Shown here piece by piece: positions 1-11,005 of a DNA stretch of 64,000 nt (within the stretch, counting starts at the first letter, position 1; each line of letters starts with the position of its first letter). This DNA comes from Dama dama (Eukaryota; Chordata; Mammalia; Artiodactyla; Cervidae): the NCBI RefSeq assembly GCF_033118175.1, contig NC_083685.1, forward strand, positions 124,690,501-124,754,500, given 5' to 3'. The notes beneath the pieces were generated by a model that made no database searches, was not told the DNA's origin, and saw only the letters and a list, made by a program, of their open reading frames with translations. A program made the position numbers and the translations under genes.

Positions 1-357
1 CGAAATAGGAGTAGGTGGGAGGCGGGCGTGGGCAGTGGGAGGGGTGACCAGTGTGGCGGTAGCATCGGGCGGGCTGTTGTTGGAATGTGACGACAAACCA
101 GTGTGGACGGCCTGTCTCCAGAGAGAAGTAAGAGGTGTTTCACAAAAGCCCATCTGCCCTAACATGCCGGGGTTTAGGTTAGGGGGGAACTAACAGGAAA
201 CAGGCGTGAGGGGTGCGGCAGTATCCAGACCTGACCGATCATTCCAGATTCTGCCAAGTGAGAGGCTGAGGCAAGAGAAGGGCCGTGGTTAGGGGCTGAG
301 GTCCTCGAGCTGGGCGGCCGAGCTCTGGGTCCTGCCCCACGGCCACTGGGGATGTGA

Positions 358-500
358 CTGGACGCGTTCTTTGGCTTCTCTGTGCTTTGTCTTCTCACCT
401 GTAAAATGCAGGTACAGACTGTCTCGGGATTATCATGGAGATGAAATTGACAGTTGTGTGGACTGCTTAGGGCAGTGCCTGGCACATAATGCATTTACTG
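358..500 (-). repeat. MIR-like SINE fragment
   Basis: In an SRP68 intron. The motifs tctcacctgtaaaatg and cagtgcctggcacata are typical of old mammalian MIR elements read in antisense. Edges are approximate. Confidence 0.45.
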
Positions 501-748
501 TATGATAAATGTGTTAATGTTATCTTTGTCATTGTTATTATTTCCAGGCAGTATTACTTAAGACATGGCATAGATTTCTCTCCTTGAAACAGGCTAGTTT
601 CTATGTATTGTTTTTTTTTAATAGGGAAAATGTTCAAATTACCTGAATTCCCTGAAAACACCAGTGGGGTTACTTAGCTCAGGTTAGTTTGGTGCACCTC
701 TCTGGCCCGGCCTCGGCTCACGGGTCCACGTTTTCCTTGTTGTTACAG

Positions 749-824
749 GACCTGCCGGACGTGCAGGAGCTCATCACACAAGTGAGGTCGGAGAAGTGCT
801 CCCTGCAGGCAGCTGCGATCCTGG
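749..824 (+). CDS. SRP68: SRP68 coding exon, third from last
   Basis: The acceptor ttgttacag precedes codon GAC and the exon ends CTG-G before gtgagc. It encodes DLPDVQELITQVRSEKCSLQ and following residues, and leaves phase 1. Confidence 0.9.
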
Positions 825-1961
825 GTGAGCCACGTGCCTCTTCCCCGCGGCCTGTGTCCCCAGACTCCCCTTCTCTGCTGCTCCTCTTCTCTCCCACCCC
901 CTCCGCCACTGGCGTAAGACTGAAAGAGGTTGTTTTGGTTCATCTGTGAGATTTTAGTTTTTTCCTGCCATTTCCTCTGCCCCAGTGAGGCATCGGGTTA
1001 TGTGGAAGAATCTAGAGGAGCCCTGGCGTGTGGTCCCCCTGCCTGTCCCAGGGAGCCGTGCTGGCTGCGCTGGGCTGAGCACGTTGGTTCTGGGTGTGTG
1101 GTCTGTTATCGGCACAACTTGTCTGCTTCGGGTTGCAGAGGGCTGACTCCCCGCAGACCGGCTGCCTTTACCCCCAGGGTTTAGAATCCAGGTGGGTGAC
1201 AGGTATCATTCCGGCCTGTTGCATTAAGCCCATGTTCTCACTGAATCCTGTGAAACTTTCAGATGCAAATGATGCCCACCAAACAGAAACCTCTTCCCAA
1301 GTCAAGGACAATAAGGTAAGTCTGGGCTGTGGGTTTTGAAGAATAAAGAGGATTTCGTGACTCCCTAGGATTGTGTGCTCATCTATAGAGCAGAGGACCC
1401 TTCATTTCTCAGGGAACACCCTCCCTTCCCCACTTCTTTTACTAAGGACCTGAAAGCTGCCTGTGTGAGGTGTGTTAGGTGTCATGTAAATGGTCCCAAA
1501 TTAAGTTAGGAGCCTGCTCTGCCCTCTGGCTAGGCGCTCTGGCTCTGACTCAGACATTGGACAGGCTTGTAACCCACTCCAGCCCACCACTCTCAGCCTC
1601 TCTAGATTTCAGTGGCTCTCAGCTGTAAAGAAAGTGAGGACATAACCGCCCCTCACAGGAGGTTTGTGGGGATTGAATGTTCCGCCGATGGGCTGCGACT
1701 CACTCTGGGTTCCTGCTTTGGTTTGACTTCCAGCCCCTGGTTGAACGGTTTGAGACCTTCTGCCTGGACCCTTCCCTCGTCACCAAGCAAGCCAGCCTGG
1801 TGCACTTCCCGCCGGGATTCCAGCCCATCCCTTGCAAACCTTTATTCTTTGACCTGGCTCTCAACCACGTGGCTTTCCCACCCCTTGAGGACAAGTTGGA
1901 GCAGAAGACCAAGAGTGGCCTCACCGGATACATCAAGGGCATCTTTGGATTCAGGAGCTAA
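749..1961 (+). CDS. SRP68: SRP68, signal recognition particle 68 kDa subunit (C-terminal three coding exons, partial)
   Basis: SRP68 binds 7S RNA and, as a heterodimer with SRP72, forms part of the signal recognition particle that pauses and targets ER-bound ribosomes; it acts in cytosol and nucleolus. Only the 3' end of the gene is here. Coding exons at 749-824, 1263-1315 and 1734-1961 have good AG/GT borders and compatible phases (1, then 0) and join to about 117 residues ending in GYIKGIFGFRS and TAA. That tail, with KPLFFDLALNHVAFPPLEDK just before it, is the conserved SRP68 C-terminus, the part of the family that contacts SRP72. The human protein has 627 residues, so this is roughly residues 510-627. 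Nothing in 1-748 looks coding, so the earlier exons lie upstream of the window. The next gene, EVPL, is on the same strand 10 kb downstream. Identification is secure from sequence and synteny. Confidence 0.95.
1263..1315 (+). CDS. SRP68: SRP68 coding exon, second from last
   Basis: This 53-nt exon lies between ctttcag and gtaagt. It completes the split Asp codon of the preceding exon, encodes the DANDAHQTETSSQVKDNK stretch and ends in phase 0. Confidence 0.9.
1590..1680 (-). repeat. MIR-like SINE fragment
   Basis: In the last SRP68 intron. It has an MIR-like run (cagcctctctagatttcag, then a ggggattgaatg end). Degenerate, with approximate edges. Confidence 0.35.
1734..1961 (+). CDS. SRP68: SRP68 terminal coding exon
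   Basis: The acceptor is gacttccag. The exon begins PLVERFETFCLDPSLVTKQA and runs 75 codons to TAA at 1959-1961, ending GIFGFRS. Confidence 0.95.
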   Translation, partial: PLVERFETFCLDPSLVTKQASLVHFPPGFQPIPCKPLFFDLALNHVAFPPLEDKLEQKTKSGLTGYIKGIFGFRS

Positions 1962-2850
1962 CCAGGCTCTTCCCTGGGGCAGGGGGCGAGTCTGGCTCTC
2001 AGTCTGTGTTGTGAGAAACCCCAGCAGGTCCAGGCCCGCGTTGGCCCAGGGCAGGAGTACACCATCCTCACCTGCCTTCCCGTGTCTCGTGTGTTTGTAC
2101 ACTTCGCTCCCACCCCGTGTGCTAGGAGGACGCCCTGCTGTCCTCTGGTGGACGTGTGCAGGGTCCTGTGTCCTCCTCCCCGGGGGAGGGGCCCCTGCCT
2201 CCTGGTCTCGTCTGAGCCACGGTCAGGAGTGGTCTCGTGGGGTCCACAGCCGGCACGGATGGGGGCTCGCATGCTTTGTCGTGTTTCTTCACTACCATGG
2301 ATTTGAATGAACTCACCCTTGCTGTGAGCACCCAGGAGCCCTTCAAGAGTTGGTCTGAGACGAGGAGACATTGGCAGCGTCACCCCAGGGTTACAGTCAG
2401 CCTTATTCCCCTCCACCTCCGAGCGAAAGTTAAGAAGTTTCAGAACAAGCAAAGAGCTCTATTTTTAGAAGAAATATGTTATCCTCAGAAATGATGAAAA
2501 CAAATCTTCTATTAAAAGGCAAAGATGCTGGCTGCTCTGCCCGTTCTTTACACTCCCTCTTTCCCGTCTGGCCCTGGCTCTCTCTTTGGGAGCCTTGTTG
2601 CAAAATCCTGTCCTGTCATGTGCTTCCTGACTTCCTGGCAGCATGGGTCTGTCTGATGCCTGATAAGAGTGTAGAGGCCCTACAGGATTTTCCCACCTGT
2701 AATTTTTATATGCCATCATATTTTAGTCAGTTTCCTTCCTTACTCTTGTTTTTTCTTAGTCACTTTTTTATCTCTATTATAGCATCAATAATAGAATTCC
2801 CAAAAGCAAGGTCAGACAGCAAGGAATAAAAGTGACTTAAACATGAGATG
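1962..2850 (+). other. SRP68: SRP68 3' UTR
   Basis: This is the non-coding run from the SRP68 stop codon to just past the first good AATAAA, at 2825-2830. A 3' UTR near 0.9 kb agrees with what I recall of the human transcript. The cleavage site is inferred, not seen. Confidence 0.65.
2825..2830 (+). terminator. SRP68 polyadenylation signal AATAAA
   Basis: This is a canonical AATAAA about 860 bases after the SRP68 stop codon. A weaker ATTAAA sits near 2512. Confidence 0.6.
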
Positions 2851-5784
2851 CATGAAGCTCTGTGGGCTCAGTGGTGCTGCTGCCTTCCCCGTGGACTGCA
2901 GAGGGGCTTGCCGGAAGTGGTGGGAGGGGGAGCAGCTGTGTCTGTTAGACCTGAGCTTTGGCTTTGCAGGTGCTTGGGGAGACACGCTCCTCCCTCTGGG
3001 GTTTGCTTTGGGTCAGTCAGCCTGAAGAAGCAGATTTTGTAATTGGAAGTTTCATCGTCTGTGCTGTACACGTTAGGGATATCCTTTCCTCTGTCTCTGC
3101 CTCCTGAAGGTACAGCGCAGATGATCTTAGGTCAAGGTCCTGGATCTGGGTCCCGAAGACCCAGCCAGTGTTCCTGACGGGCAGTGGGCAGAGCGCCGGG
3201 GACCGTCCTCTCTCAGCCCCATCCCGCTCCCCGGCGCCTTTGGCAGTCCCAGGCCTGGGGTCTAAGGTTCTGCACCTCCCTCGCCTCTTCTCAGCGCTGA
3301 CCTGGGCCGCAGCCACAGCTGGGGTGTCCTGCAGCCTTGGGAACGCAGTTCGGGGCCCACTGTGAGGGCAGCCCTCCAGCCAACTTGGGCCAGTGTCTGT
3401 GGCGCTGTTTGTGTGGGGGGTATCCTATGATAAGGATAGAAAATCTTGTTCTCATCTGGGAAGGTGTCCGTTTGTCTTGCTCAGAGTGGGTCCTTCCAGG
3501 TTTCCTACTCTTTAGAGTGCTGGCAGTGAGGGGGAGCCAGAACCCTGGGTTTGTCATTTAGACTGAGCCTTTTCTAAGCTTTCTCATGAAAAAGAAACAC
3601 ACCGTGAACTCCTCTCCACATAGTGTCCCTGCTGGCTGCTCTTCAGCTTCTGAGGCCGTGACCAGACGTGTTTAGTATTAAAAGCACATATTTACCTGAG
3701 AAGACAGACCTGGCAGGGCCGAGGTCACGCTTAGCTCTCACGTCCCTTCACCTGGAATAGCCGGACATTGAACAGGCTGTGTCACCGGGGGGCAGAATCC
3801 CATCCTGTCTCACGGGAACAGGTTCAGAGTCGGGAACGGGTTCAGAATCAGGCCCGGAGAGTAGCCGTCTTCGCTGGGTGGGTTCACAGGATGAATCCGC
3901 AGAGGCCACCCGCTCCTGCCTTCCCGGGGAGTGGAGGTGGGAGGTTGCAGGTGTGAGGGAGGGAAGTGGACACACTGCCTTGGGCGGGTCTGTCCTGCTG
4001 CTTCGGCTCCTGTCCCTCCCGCAGGATGGGCAGCGGTCCGGTCAGCAGGATGTGGTTATGGAAGAGTTGTCTGTCTCCCCAGATCCGAGAGGGCGAGGGG
4101 AGGCTCAGCTGAGCCTACACTTTGAGAATGTGCCTGAGGGCCGCTGTGTTCCTGCTTTTTATTTTCTTACATGTGAGGTGGTGACGGTCTCAATCTGCAG
4201 AAACGTTAGAGGTCAAAGCTCACATGCAACCAAGAGGAATAAATGCTGAACCTTGGATAGGAAAGACATGATTTGGCCAAGTTTGTCATCCTTAACTGTG
4301 TTGGCTTTGTTGGGGTAAAAAGGTAGTTGGGGATGGACAGGCCCTCCGCTGCTCAGTCTCCTGGCTCTTTCCGTTTCGCATGCACTGTTTTGCTGTACTG
4401 TCCAGTTTTCCATTAAACTAGGTGAGAATTCTTGGAGTCCCTGTTTGAAATGAAACACTGACAGACTTGGTTCCACCTCTTTCCTCCGGTTGCAGCCTGA
4501 GCCTTTCATCATGGCCAAGAAGTGACGGCCTGCGGGGCAGTGCACCCGTCCACCCTCAGTGGCCCGGACCCTCACTGGTCTTTCTTCCCGCAGCTGAGGC
4601 AATGGCTCCCCCGAGCCCCCCGGAGCGGATGCCGGCTCCAGGGCAGGACCTGTTCACTGTCGTCGCTGTGGTGATGCTGGTCTTTCCCACACTCGGCATC
4701 AATTATACACAAAAGCTAGTTGATCACATGATTCTAAACAGCACGCGGCTGTCTACAGCTTTGAGAAACTTGGAACCTTCAGAGGTCTTAGGAAAATGTC
4801 CAAAAATGGCAAAAATATGTGTGAGTTCTAATTTTTTTTTTTCTTTAATGTTTTGGAAGACACTTGTTGCTACAGAGGAGATGGAAACCAGATTTAGCTA
4901 TAAAATTTATTGATGTTCCAAAGCAAAGAGATAAATTGGAAACTGTCTCCATCCTGACGACACCAAGTGGAAGAGTTCCGGCCTGTGGTTCTGTGAGATG
5001 CTGGGGACCCTCTGCGCGGGCGCGAGATCACAAATGACCGGCATGACCTCTTGCTGCCCAGGGGGCTCCCCTCCCCGTAAGCACCGTAAAGGCTCTGCGA
5101 ACATTCTCCAGCAGTACTGTTAGCTGGTACAAGTTAAAATATAACCTCAGCTGATGAATACTGATGGAGCGCTGTGGGAAACGTTTATCTGACCTTTTGA
5201 AGCCGCTAAGGGACTGTGATCAGAGTTACGGTTTGGTTTTGTTCTTTTTGTTTTCAGGGCAGGATCCTGGCGACTGTTCGGAGGCCCTGTGGCCCTGGGT
5301 CCGAGCCCTGCAGAGCTTCAAGGCAGTGGCTCTGCTTTCCCCCCTCTGCCATGGCCACTGTCGTCATCTTCATTGTGTTGGAAAGGGGAGCCTTGCTTCT
5401 CTGTGGTCCCCATTTTCAGCAGATGGTTTTGTTCACCTCCATTAGCTGTATCCTTCAACCATGTATCCTCATGCTCAGTCTGCAGTTAATCGACCCCTTT
5501 TGAAAAGAACCATGTCCTTTCTGTTAGGCTGGGCTTTTCCCAGGGACCTTCTGGCAGGAGGAAGTGCAGTTACAACGGGCAGGTAACTGTTCCCTGAAAG
5601 CTAGTGATGTTTGGAAGCTCTCACCTTGGAATGGAAGAGGGGTGGGGGTCGTCCCCTGGAAGCCGGGGGCATCTGATTCTCTGACATGCAGAGGCCTTAG
5701 TACCTAGTAGGCAGGCCTTGACAAATAAAGTTCCTTGCCTTTGCTCCCCCATGGATGGACCTGGCATTAGAACACCATGCGTGG
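2851..5784. other. Intergenic DNA, no gene recognised
   Basis: This stretch follows the SRP68 3' UTR. All open frames are short and none resembles a known protein. I see no clear repeat family and no conserved splice structure. Confidence 0.5.
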
Positions 5785-5785
5785 G

Positions 5786-5972
5786 GACTTCCCTGGTGGT
5801 CCAGTGGCTAAGACTCCTTTCTCCCAGTGTAGGGGGCCCAGGTTCAATCCCTGGTTAGGGAACTAGGTCCCACATGCCACAACTAAAGACCCCGCGTGCT
5901 GCAGCAAAGATCGAAGATCTCTCATCCCGCAACTAAGACCCGGCACAGCCAAGTCAGTATTTATATATTAAA
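5786..5972 (+). mobile_element. CHR-type tRNA-Glu SINE
   Basis: It starts ggggacttccctggtggtcc, has the internal B-box-like region ggttcaatccctggtta, and ends in the cagccaa / AT-rich tail typical of Cetartiodactyl CHR SINEs. Confidence 0.75.
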
Positions 5973-6584
5973 AACCAACACCATGCTTCTCCCTCCACTG
6001 CTGTCCATAGGCGCCCTTCACACCTGAGCCCTGTCCTGGCCCTGACCTGGGCCTCGCGGGAGGAGCCCCTGCCTAGCTGGGACTCAATCTAGAACAGTCT
6101 TTTCTCACTGTAGCCATACCGTCTAAGCCCAGGGTCCAGGCTCCTGTGCACAGAGTTGGTGGCGCCCGCACAGGTGAGAGGTGAGGGACACTCGTGTTCA
6201 CAGCCGCCTTCTCTGCTCTCGGCAGGCCCCACCACCTTCCTCTTCCCTCTCCAGGGCTGAGTCTTGCAAGGTCTCAGCAACATCATTAGGACAACAGATG
6301 AGTCTAATGAGCCGCCCTGTGTGCTTTTCCATTTCCTGACAATAAGGACTGATTAGGAAGGCTTACCCCTCAGCTCTGAAGACTTAATAGTTCTTCCATT
6401 TTTTGTTTGTTTGTTTTATAAATCTTTCTTCCTGAGACCACTGAGATGGGGCTTGGTGCATCTGAACCCATGCTGCTTTAGTTCAGACAGTATAACTATT
6501 CCCCAGCTGCTGGGCTGGACTATTGACCTTTCTAGAGAGAGAGAGAGTGTGTGTGTGCGTGCCCATGTGTGCACACTGTTGACC
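5973..6584. other. Intergenic DNA, no gene recognised
   Basis: I recognise no gene. It ends in a GA/TG-rich simple repeat (about 6535-6602) that grades into the next SINE. Confidence 0.45.
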
Positions 6585-6790
6585 TTGCAAGTGTGTGTGT
6601 GTTTGCCACCCAGTCGTGTCCGACTCTGACCTCATGGACTCTAGCCCACCAGGCTCCTCTGTCCATGGAATAATTCTCCATTCCAGAAAATACTGGAGTG
6701 GGTTGCTATTCCCTTCTCCAGGGGATCTTCCTGACCTGGGGATCAAACCCGGGTCTCCCGCACCGCAGGCAGATTCTGAGCCATCAAAGA
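6585..6790 (-). mobile_element. Bov-tA/Bov-A2-like SINE, reverse orientation
   Basis: It reads cgtgtccgactctgac through ggatcttcctgacctgggga to the reversed tRNA-like head, which marks an inverted Bov-tA. A TG-rich tail adjoins it at 6546-6602. Confidence 0.8.
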
Positions 6791-7999
6791 ACTTGTGAGG
6801 GACATGGCTAAGCCGCCTCCATTAAACCTGAACTTCACGATAGGGCTGCATATCCCCACACCAGGCTGTTAAGGCTCCTCACTGTCTTCAGGGTGACGGG
6901 CCCAGAGCCCCTCGGCAGCTTGGGGAGACCTAGAGGCCCCGCAGTGAGACTTCCAGAAGGCGGGCACGGCATGTGCAGCAGGCTGCTGTGTGGCCGGGAA
7001 GTGTGGGCTCTACCAGCACGGGTCCCACGGGGGAACTGGGGCCACTGTGACCCGAGGCTGGGGAAAGGGAACCGTTCCCAGGGAGGGGCAGACAGCCAAG
7101 GCCTCCTTGGCCTTGCCCTCCCAGCCAACTCGGGACCTGAGGACTCCCGAAGTCCTTTCTGTGTTCTCTGTCTTGCCACCTAGTATGGGGAACCTTGTTC
7201 TCTTGACATGGGCAGGACTGGGTTTGTTGGAGTTGCTTCCTCTAGACTCTCCCTATGAGAGGCCCAGAAGGAATAGCCAGCTCCTTTTTCTGCCCTCCCT
7301 GTTCTAGTTGGGCAAGCCATGGTCACCTGCTTCTCTCTAGGCCAATCTTCGGCATTTCTTTTTATCAGACTTGCTGGGCAGACTTGCAGCCAAGAGAGCC
7401 TCCTCCAAATGGCCTGGTGGATTCCTGGGGCCGCAGCCTCTACCTCCCCCGGCTCCTGCGGACAGAAGGAGGCCCAGGACTGCGCCCCACCCCCCAGCCC
7501 TCGTCCCCTCCGCCCAGTCGGTGAAGGCGCCTCGGCTCCTCAGCTGGCCAAGGAAGTGTTACCAGCCAGCTCGGCTCCAAGGGTCTGCTAGCAGAGCTTT
7601 GTACAAACACAGAGGGCCATTTCCTGAGATGGCCAAGCTTGTCCTGATCCGGGAGATATGGGAGCCTGACAGGTTATGGCTCCCAGGGCAAAGTCGGCAA
7701 GTTGCTTCCGCAAGGAGCAGAAGAGAGCAGACTGCCCCTCCCTGCAGGACCCCTGGAGCGGGAGGAGAGAGTGGGCAGCCTAAGCCAGCCACCCTGGCAC
7801 AGTATCCAGGCTGCCACCCTGTTGCCTAGCTGCGTGCACACGTGGCAGATTCCCAGCTGGGAGCCGCAGCGCTTTCAGCTCTGATCACCCTGCGGCTTCG
7901 GCCTTGGGCCCCACGAGCTGTGAGTGGCCCACATGGCTTACCCAGAAGCTCCAGGCTGGGGCGTATGAGTAAGCTGCCCCTCAGAGTCACAGCGCTGAA
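6791..7999. other. Intergenic DNA, GC-rich, no gene recognised
   Basis: Several 90-150-codon open frames occur here on both strands. They are GC-rich, low in information and overlap each other. None has a recognisable domain or exon structure. Confidence 0.45.
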
Positions 8000-8176
8000 G
8001 GGCCTTCCCTGGTGGTCCGCTGGCTGAGACTCCGCACTCCCAATGCTGACTTTGATCCCTGGTTGGGGAACTAGATCCCACACTGTGCAACTAAAGATCC
8101 CCCCATGCCCCAATGGAGACCAAAGATCCTGCTTGCCTCAACTAAGACCTGCCTAACCAAATAAATCAATAAACTT
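8000..8176 (+). mobile_element. CHR-type tRNA-Glu SINE
   Basis: It has the head ccttccctggtggtccgc, the mid-part tgatccctggttggggaac, and a tail of AAATAAAT units at 8159-8175. Confidence 0.75.
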
Positions 8177-8744
8177 CAGGGGGGAAGAAAAAGTCACAGG
8201 GCTGGAGGGAGGTTGGGGACCCTCAAACACCTGAGGGTGTTTGGGGATCTTAAACATCTCAGTCCGCAGAGGGAGAAGATCGTGCCAGGTGAGGGGAAGG
8301 GCCTCCGGCGGGACAGGAAGCCAGGTCCTGGGTCTCCTGCTTGGTTCCAAAGAAGATGCGGTAGAAGTGAGGCCCAGGAAGGCTGAAACAGGGCACCAGT
8401 AAGGCTTCTGGGTCAGAGCTGTCTGATACAATTATAATGTCAGCCACATATGCAAGTCTTATCTGTAATTTTACATTTTCTAGTAGCCATGTTAAATAAA
8501 AATAGCAACACCCCTTCCCCCATGTGAGGAAAGCATGAGAATCCGTGACCCTGAAGAGCGCCCTCAGTGACCGCACCGGCGCTCCAGACCTCAGACGTCC
8601 CACCTGCAGAGCTGGAAGCAGTAAACTTCAGCTGTTTGTAAACCAAGAAATAAAAACAATAGGTAAAATCAGTTTTTTAAAATAATGTTTCATTTAACAC
8701 AATATATCCAAAAGATCACTTTGGCATGTAATCAATATGAAACT
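8177..8744. other. Intergenic DNA, no gene recognised
   Basis: I recognise no gene or clear repeat. The segment lies between two SINEs. Confidence 0.4.
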
Positions 8745-8946
8745 CTGCTTTCCTGGGGGCTCAGGCAGTAAAGAATCTGCCTGCAATGCAGGAGATGCAG
8801 GTTCGATCCCTGGGTCGGGAAGATCCTCTGGAGGAGGGCATGGCAACTCACTCCAATACTCTTGCCTGGAGAATTCCACGGACAGAGGAGCCTGGTGGGC
8901 TACAGTCCATGGGGTCACAAAGAGTCGGACACTAACACTTTCACAA
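8745..8946 (+). mobile_element. Bov-tA/Bov-A2-like SINE
   Basis: It is nearly full length in the forward direction: tcctgggggctcaggcag head, ggttcgatccctgggtcg B-box, and ggggtcacaaagagtcgg end. Confidence 0.85.
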
Positions 8947-10024
8947 CCTAAAACAGTATTGAGATATTTTACATCCTCTTTTCATACTAAGTCTTTGAAG
9001 TCTGGGGTGAATTTTGCACTTACAGCATCTCTCAGTTCACACTGGGCACATTTCAAGGGCTGAAGAGTGACAAGGGCTGGGACGGTGCAGATGGCCACCG
9101 AGGCTGTCAGTCCCCTCCCAGCCTTCTAAATTTTTTTTCTCAGATATTGAAGAGCTTACATCTTTCTTCGCCCCCATCCTTTCTCCTATGCCCTAGTCTT
9201 GGGGGCCAGGGCTCCTCTGAAGAGGAGCATCCCGCAGTGATAGCCTCCTCGGAAACCTGTCTATTTCTGCCTCCTGCACGCCAGCCGCATCTGGGAGCTA
9301 TGGTCTGATTTGATCTGATGTTAGACGGTCACGCCGGGAATTCAGCTCTTAGTTTTCTTGCAGTGAATCAGTTCGTCTTAATCTCGGGCGTGTGAGGGCC
9401 CTCTGGGATACTTATTTATTTCTGGGGCTGGGGGTGGGGGGTGCTTCTGCAGAGAGGAGGCAAAACTCTAAGGTTCCAGAACTCAGCCTCCCTCCTGTCT
9501 TCCACCTGGGGCGGGGTAGGGGGAGGGAAGCACAACTCAGCCGGGCCTCCCCTGGATGCTTCCATTCCTGGAACTGGAGTCTAGACATTCTCCCCCGGGG
9601 AATCCAATGACCACCTGCTCCCAAGAAGGGGCCTAGAGTTCTCGGGGAAACAGGCAAGTGGGCTGAGGGCTGCTGTCTTCTGTCTTGGCTCTCCTGGGAC
9701 ATTGCTGTCACTTGCCTGACCTCAGAGATAAGGACGTGAGCCGACTCTCGGGTTTGCTATGAGAAGCCAGTCATTGGACAGGCTCCTGAGCCAGGAAGTC
9801 ATTTCAATAAATGGGCCCCTTTCTGAGAACAGAAAATGACAGGTAAGCCACGAATGATTAGAAGACAATTGTCACCTGGGACTAACATGGAGAGAGGGGC
9901 TAGGGCAGAGGGTGAGTGGCCTCTGGGCCCTGCCTGCCTCCTCTGGCTCCATCTGACCATCACACTCAGCTGGGAGAAGAACCCTGGAAACCACTCTGCT
10001 TCCCCGTTGCTATGTCCCTGTTCT
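8947..10024. other. Intergenic DNA, no gene recognised
   Basis: I recognise no gene or repeat family. Short open frames only. Confidence 0.4.
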
Positions 10025-10106
10025 GTTAGGTTGGCCAAAAATTCATTCAGATTTTTCCATAAGATAGTATGGAAAAACCCAAATGAATGTTTTGGCCAGC
10101 CCAATA
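10025..10106. mobile_element. Mariner-derived palindromic MITE (ruminant type), hairpin-forming
   Basis: An 82-bp element whose ends are inverted copies: TTAGGTTGGCCAAAAA on the left, TTTTGGCCAGCCCAATA on the right, with a short loop around tccataagatagtatgga. The flanking TA agrees with Tc1/mariner target choice. Elements of this type are abundant in ruminants, and some bovine microRNAs of the miR-2284/2285 group are known to resemble them. Whether this copy is transcribed cannot be seen. Confidence 0.8.
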
Positions 10107-10348
10107 CTTCCCTCTTGGGTCAAGGCCTCCTGCTCCCCTCCCCACCCCCACCACCACTGTCAGCAGCACCCCCCCCACCCCACCCCCAGGATGGGTGACT
10201 CCTGTGTCCCTTCTCCAGGGCCAAATTCAAAGGCTTGTTCACAAGATGCAGCCAAGAGACTCAGGCCTTTTCTGCCCCCGGGGGGCATGTGGCCAGTCTC
10301 GGGCCTCTGTCCCTGGTCTCCCCAGTCTGCTGGGGCCCTTATCTGTTC
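10107..10348. other. Intergenic DNA with a C/CA-rich tract
   Basis: It contains a pyrimidine- and C-rich simple tract at about 10133-10192. Nothing coding is recognised. Confidence 0.4.
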
Positions 10349-10464
10349 TCCAGATGTCTTCTGCCCTCAGCTGGGCCTGCTAGGACGTCCCAGTGCTCCT
10401 AACCCATCCAGATGTCTTCTGCCCTCAGCTGGGCCTGCTAGGACGTCCCAGTGCTCCTAACCCA
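10349..10464. repeat. Perfect 58-bp tandem duplication (2 copies)
   Basis: Bases 10349-10406 are repeated without mismatch at 10407-10464; each unit begins tccagatgtcttctgccctc. Identical copies imply a recent duplication, or an assembly artefact. Confidence 0.95.
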
Positions 10465-10805
10465 GCCTGACTGCATCCTTCCCCTCCCCTTGCTCCCCCT
10501 CAAACTTCCACCAGAACTGCAATGGTTCCAAGGAATGTCTCCAGATCTATTAGGAGGGACTTGAGCTGGGCCAGTGAAATGAGCTCCTGGAGACGAGGAA
10601 CCCACACCTTTCTTGAAGATCCTGGGGGCCACTGCGGGAGAAGGCAGCTACCAAGATGACCTCCCTGGCTGGCCCTCAGTGTGAGGAAAAGAGCAGTAAA
10701 CGGGTACTGCTGTTCGACACTCCATCGGACTCCAGAAAAGCCACCAGGGGCCACTTTGGGGAGGGAGGAGAGGCAGGTCGGAAACCCAAGTAACAGTGGG
10801 TTCCC

Positions 10806-11005
10806 AGGGCTTCCCTGGTGGCTCAGTGGTGCAGAGTCCGCTGGCAGGAGACACACACCCCACCCCTAGTCCAGGAAGATCCACATGCCTCAGAGCAACG
10901 AGCACGCCATTACAGAGGAGCCCCCGCTCGCTGCAACTAGAGAAAAGTCCGGGTGGCAACGAAGACCAGCACAGTCAAAAATAAACAAAATAATTTTTTT
11001 AATGA
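10806..11005 (+). mobile_element. tRNA-Glu-derived SINE with A-rich tail
   Basis: It starts gggcttccctggtggctcag and ends cagcacagtcaaaaataaac with an A/T tail. The middle part, with ctcgctgcaactagagaaaa, is the longer ruminant/cetacean SINE type and not Bov-A2. Confidence 0.65.

Noticed and set aside
1612..2310. A 232-codon frame overlapping the SRP68 last exon
   Set aside because: It is in a different frame from the conserved SRP68 C-terminus and has no family resemblance.
8745..8830. tRNA gene suggested by a GGTTCGATCCC B-box
   Set aside because: The box belongs to the tRNA-Glu-derived head of a Bov-tA SINE. The same text recurs across the window, and no intact cloverleaf was seen.
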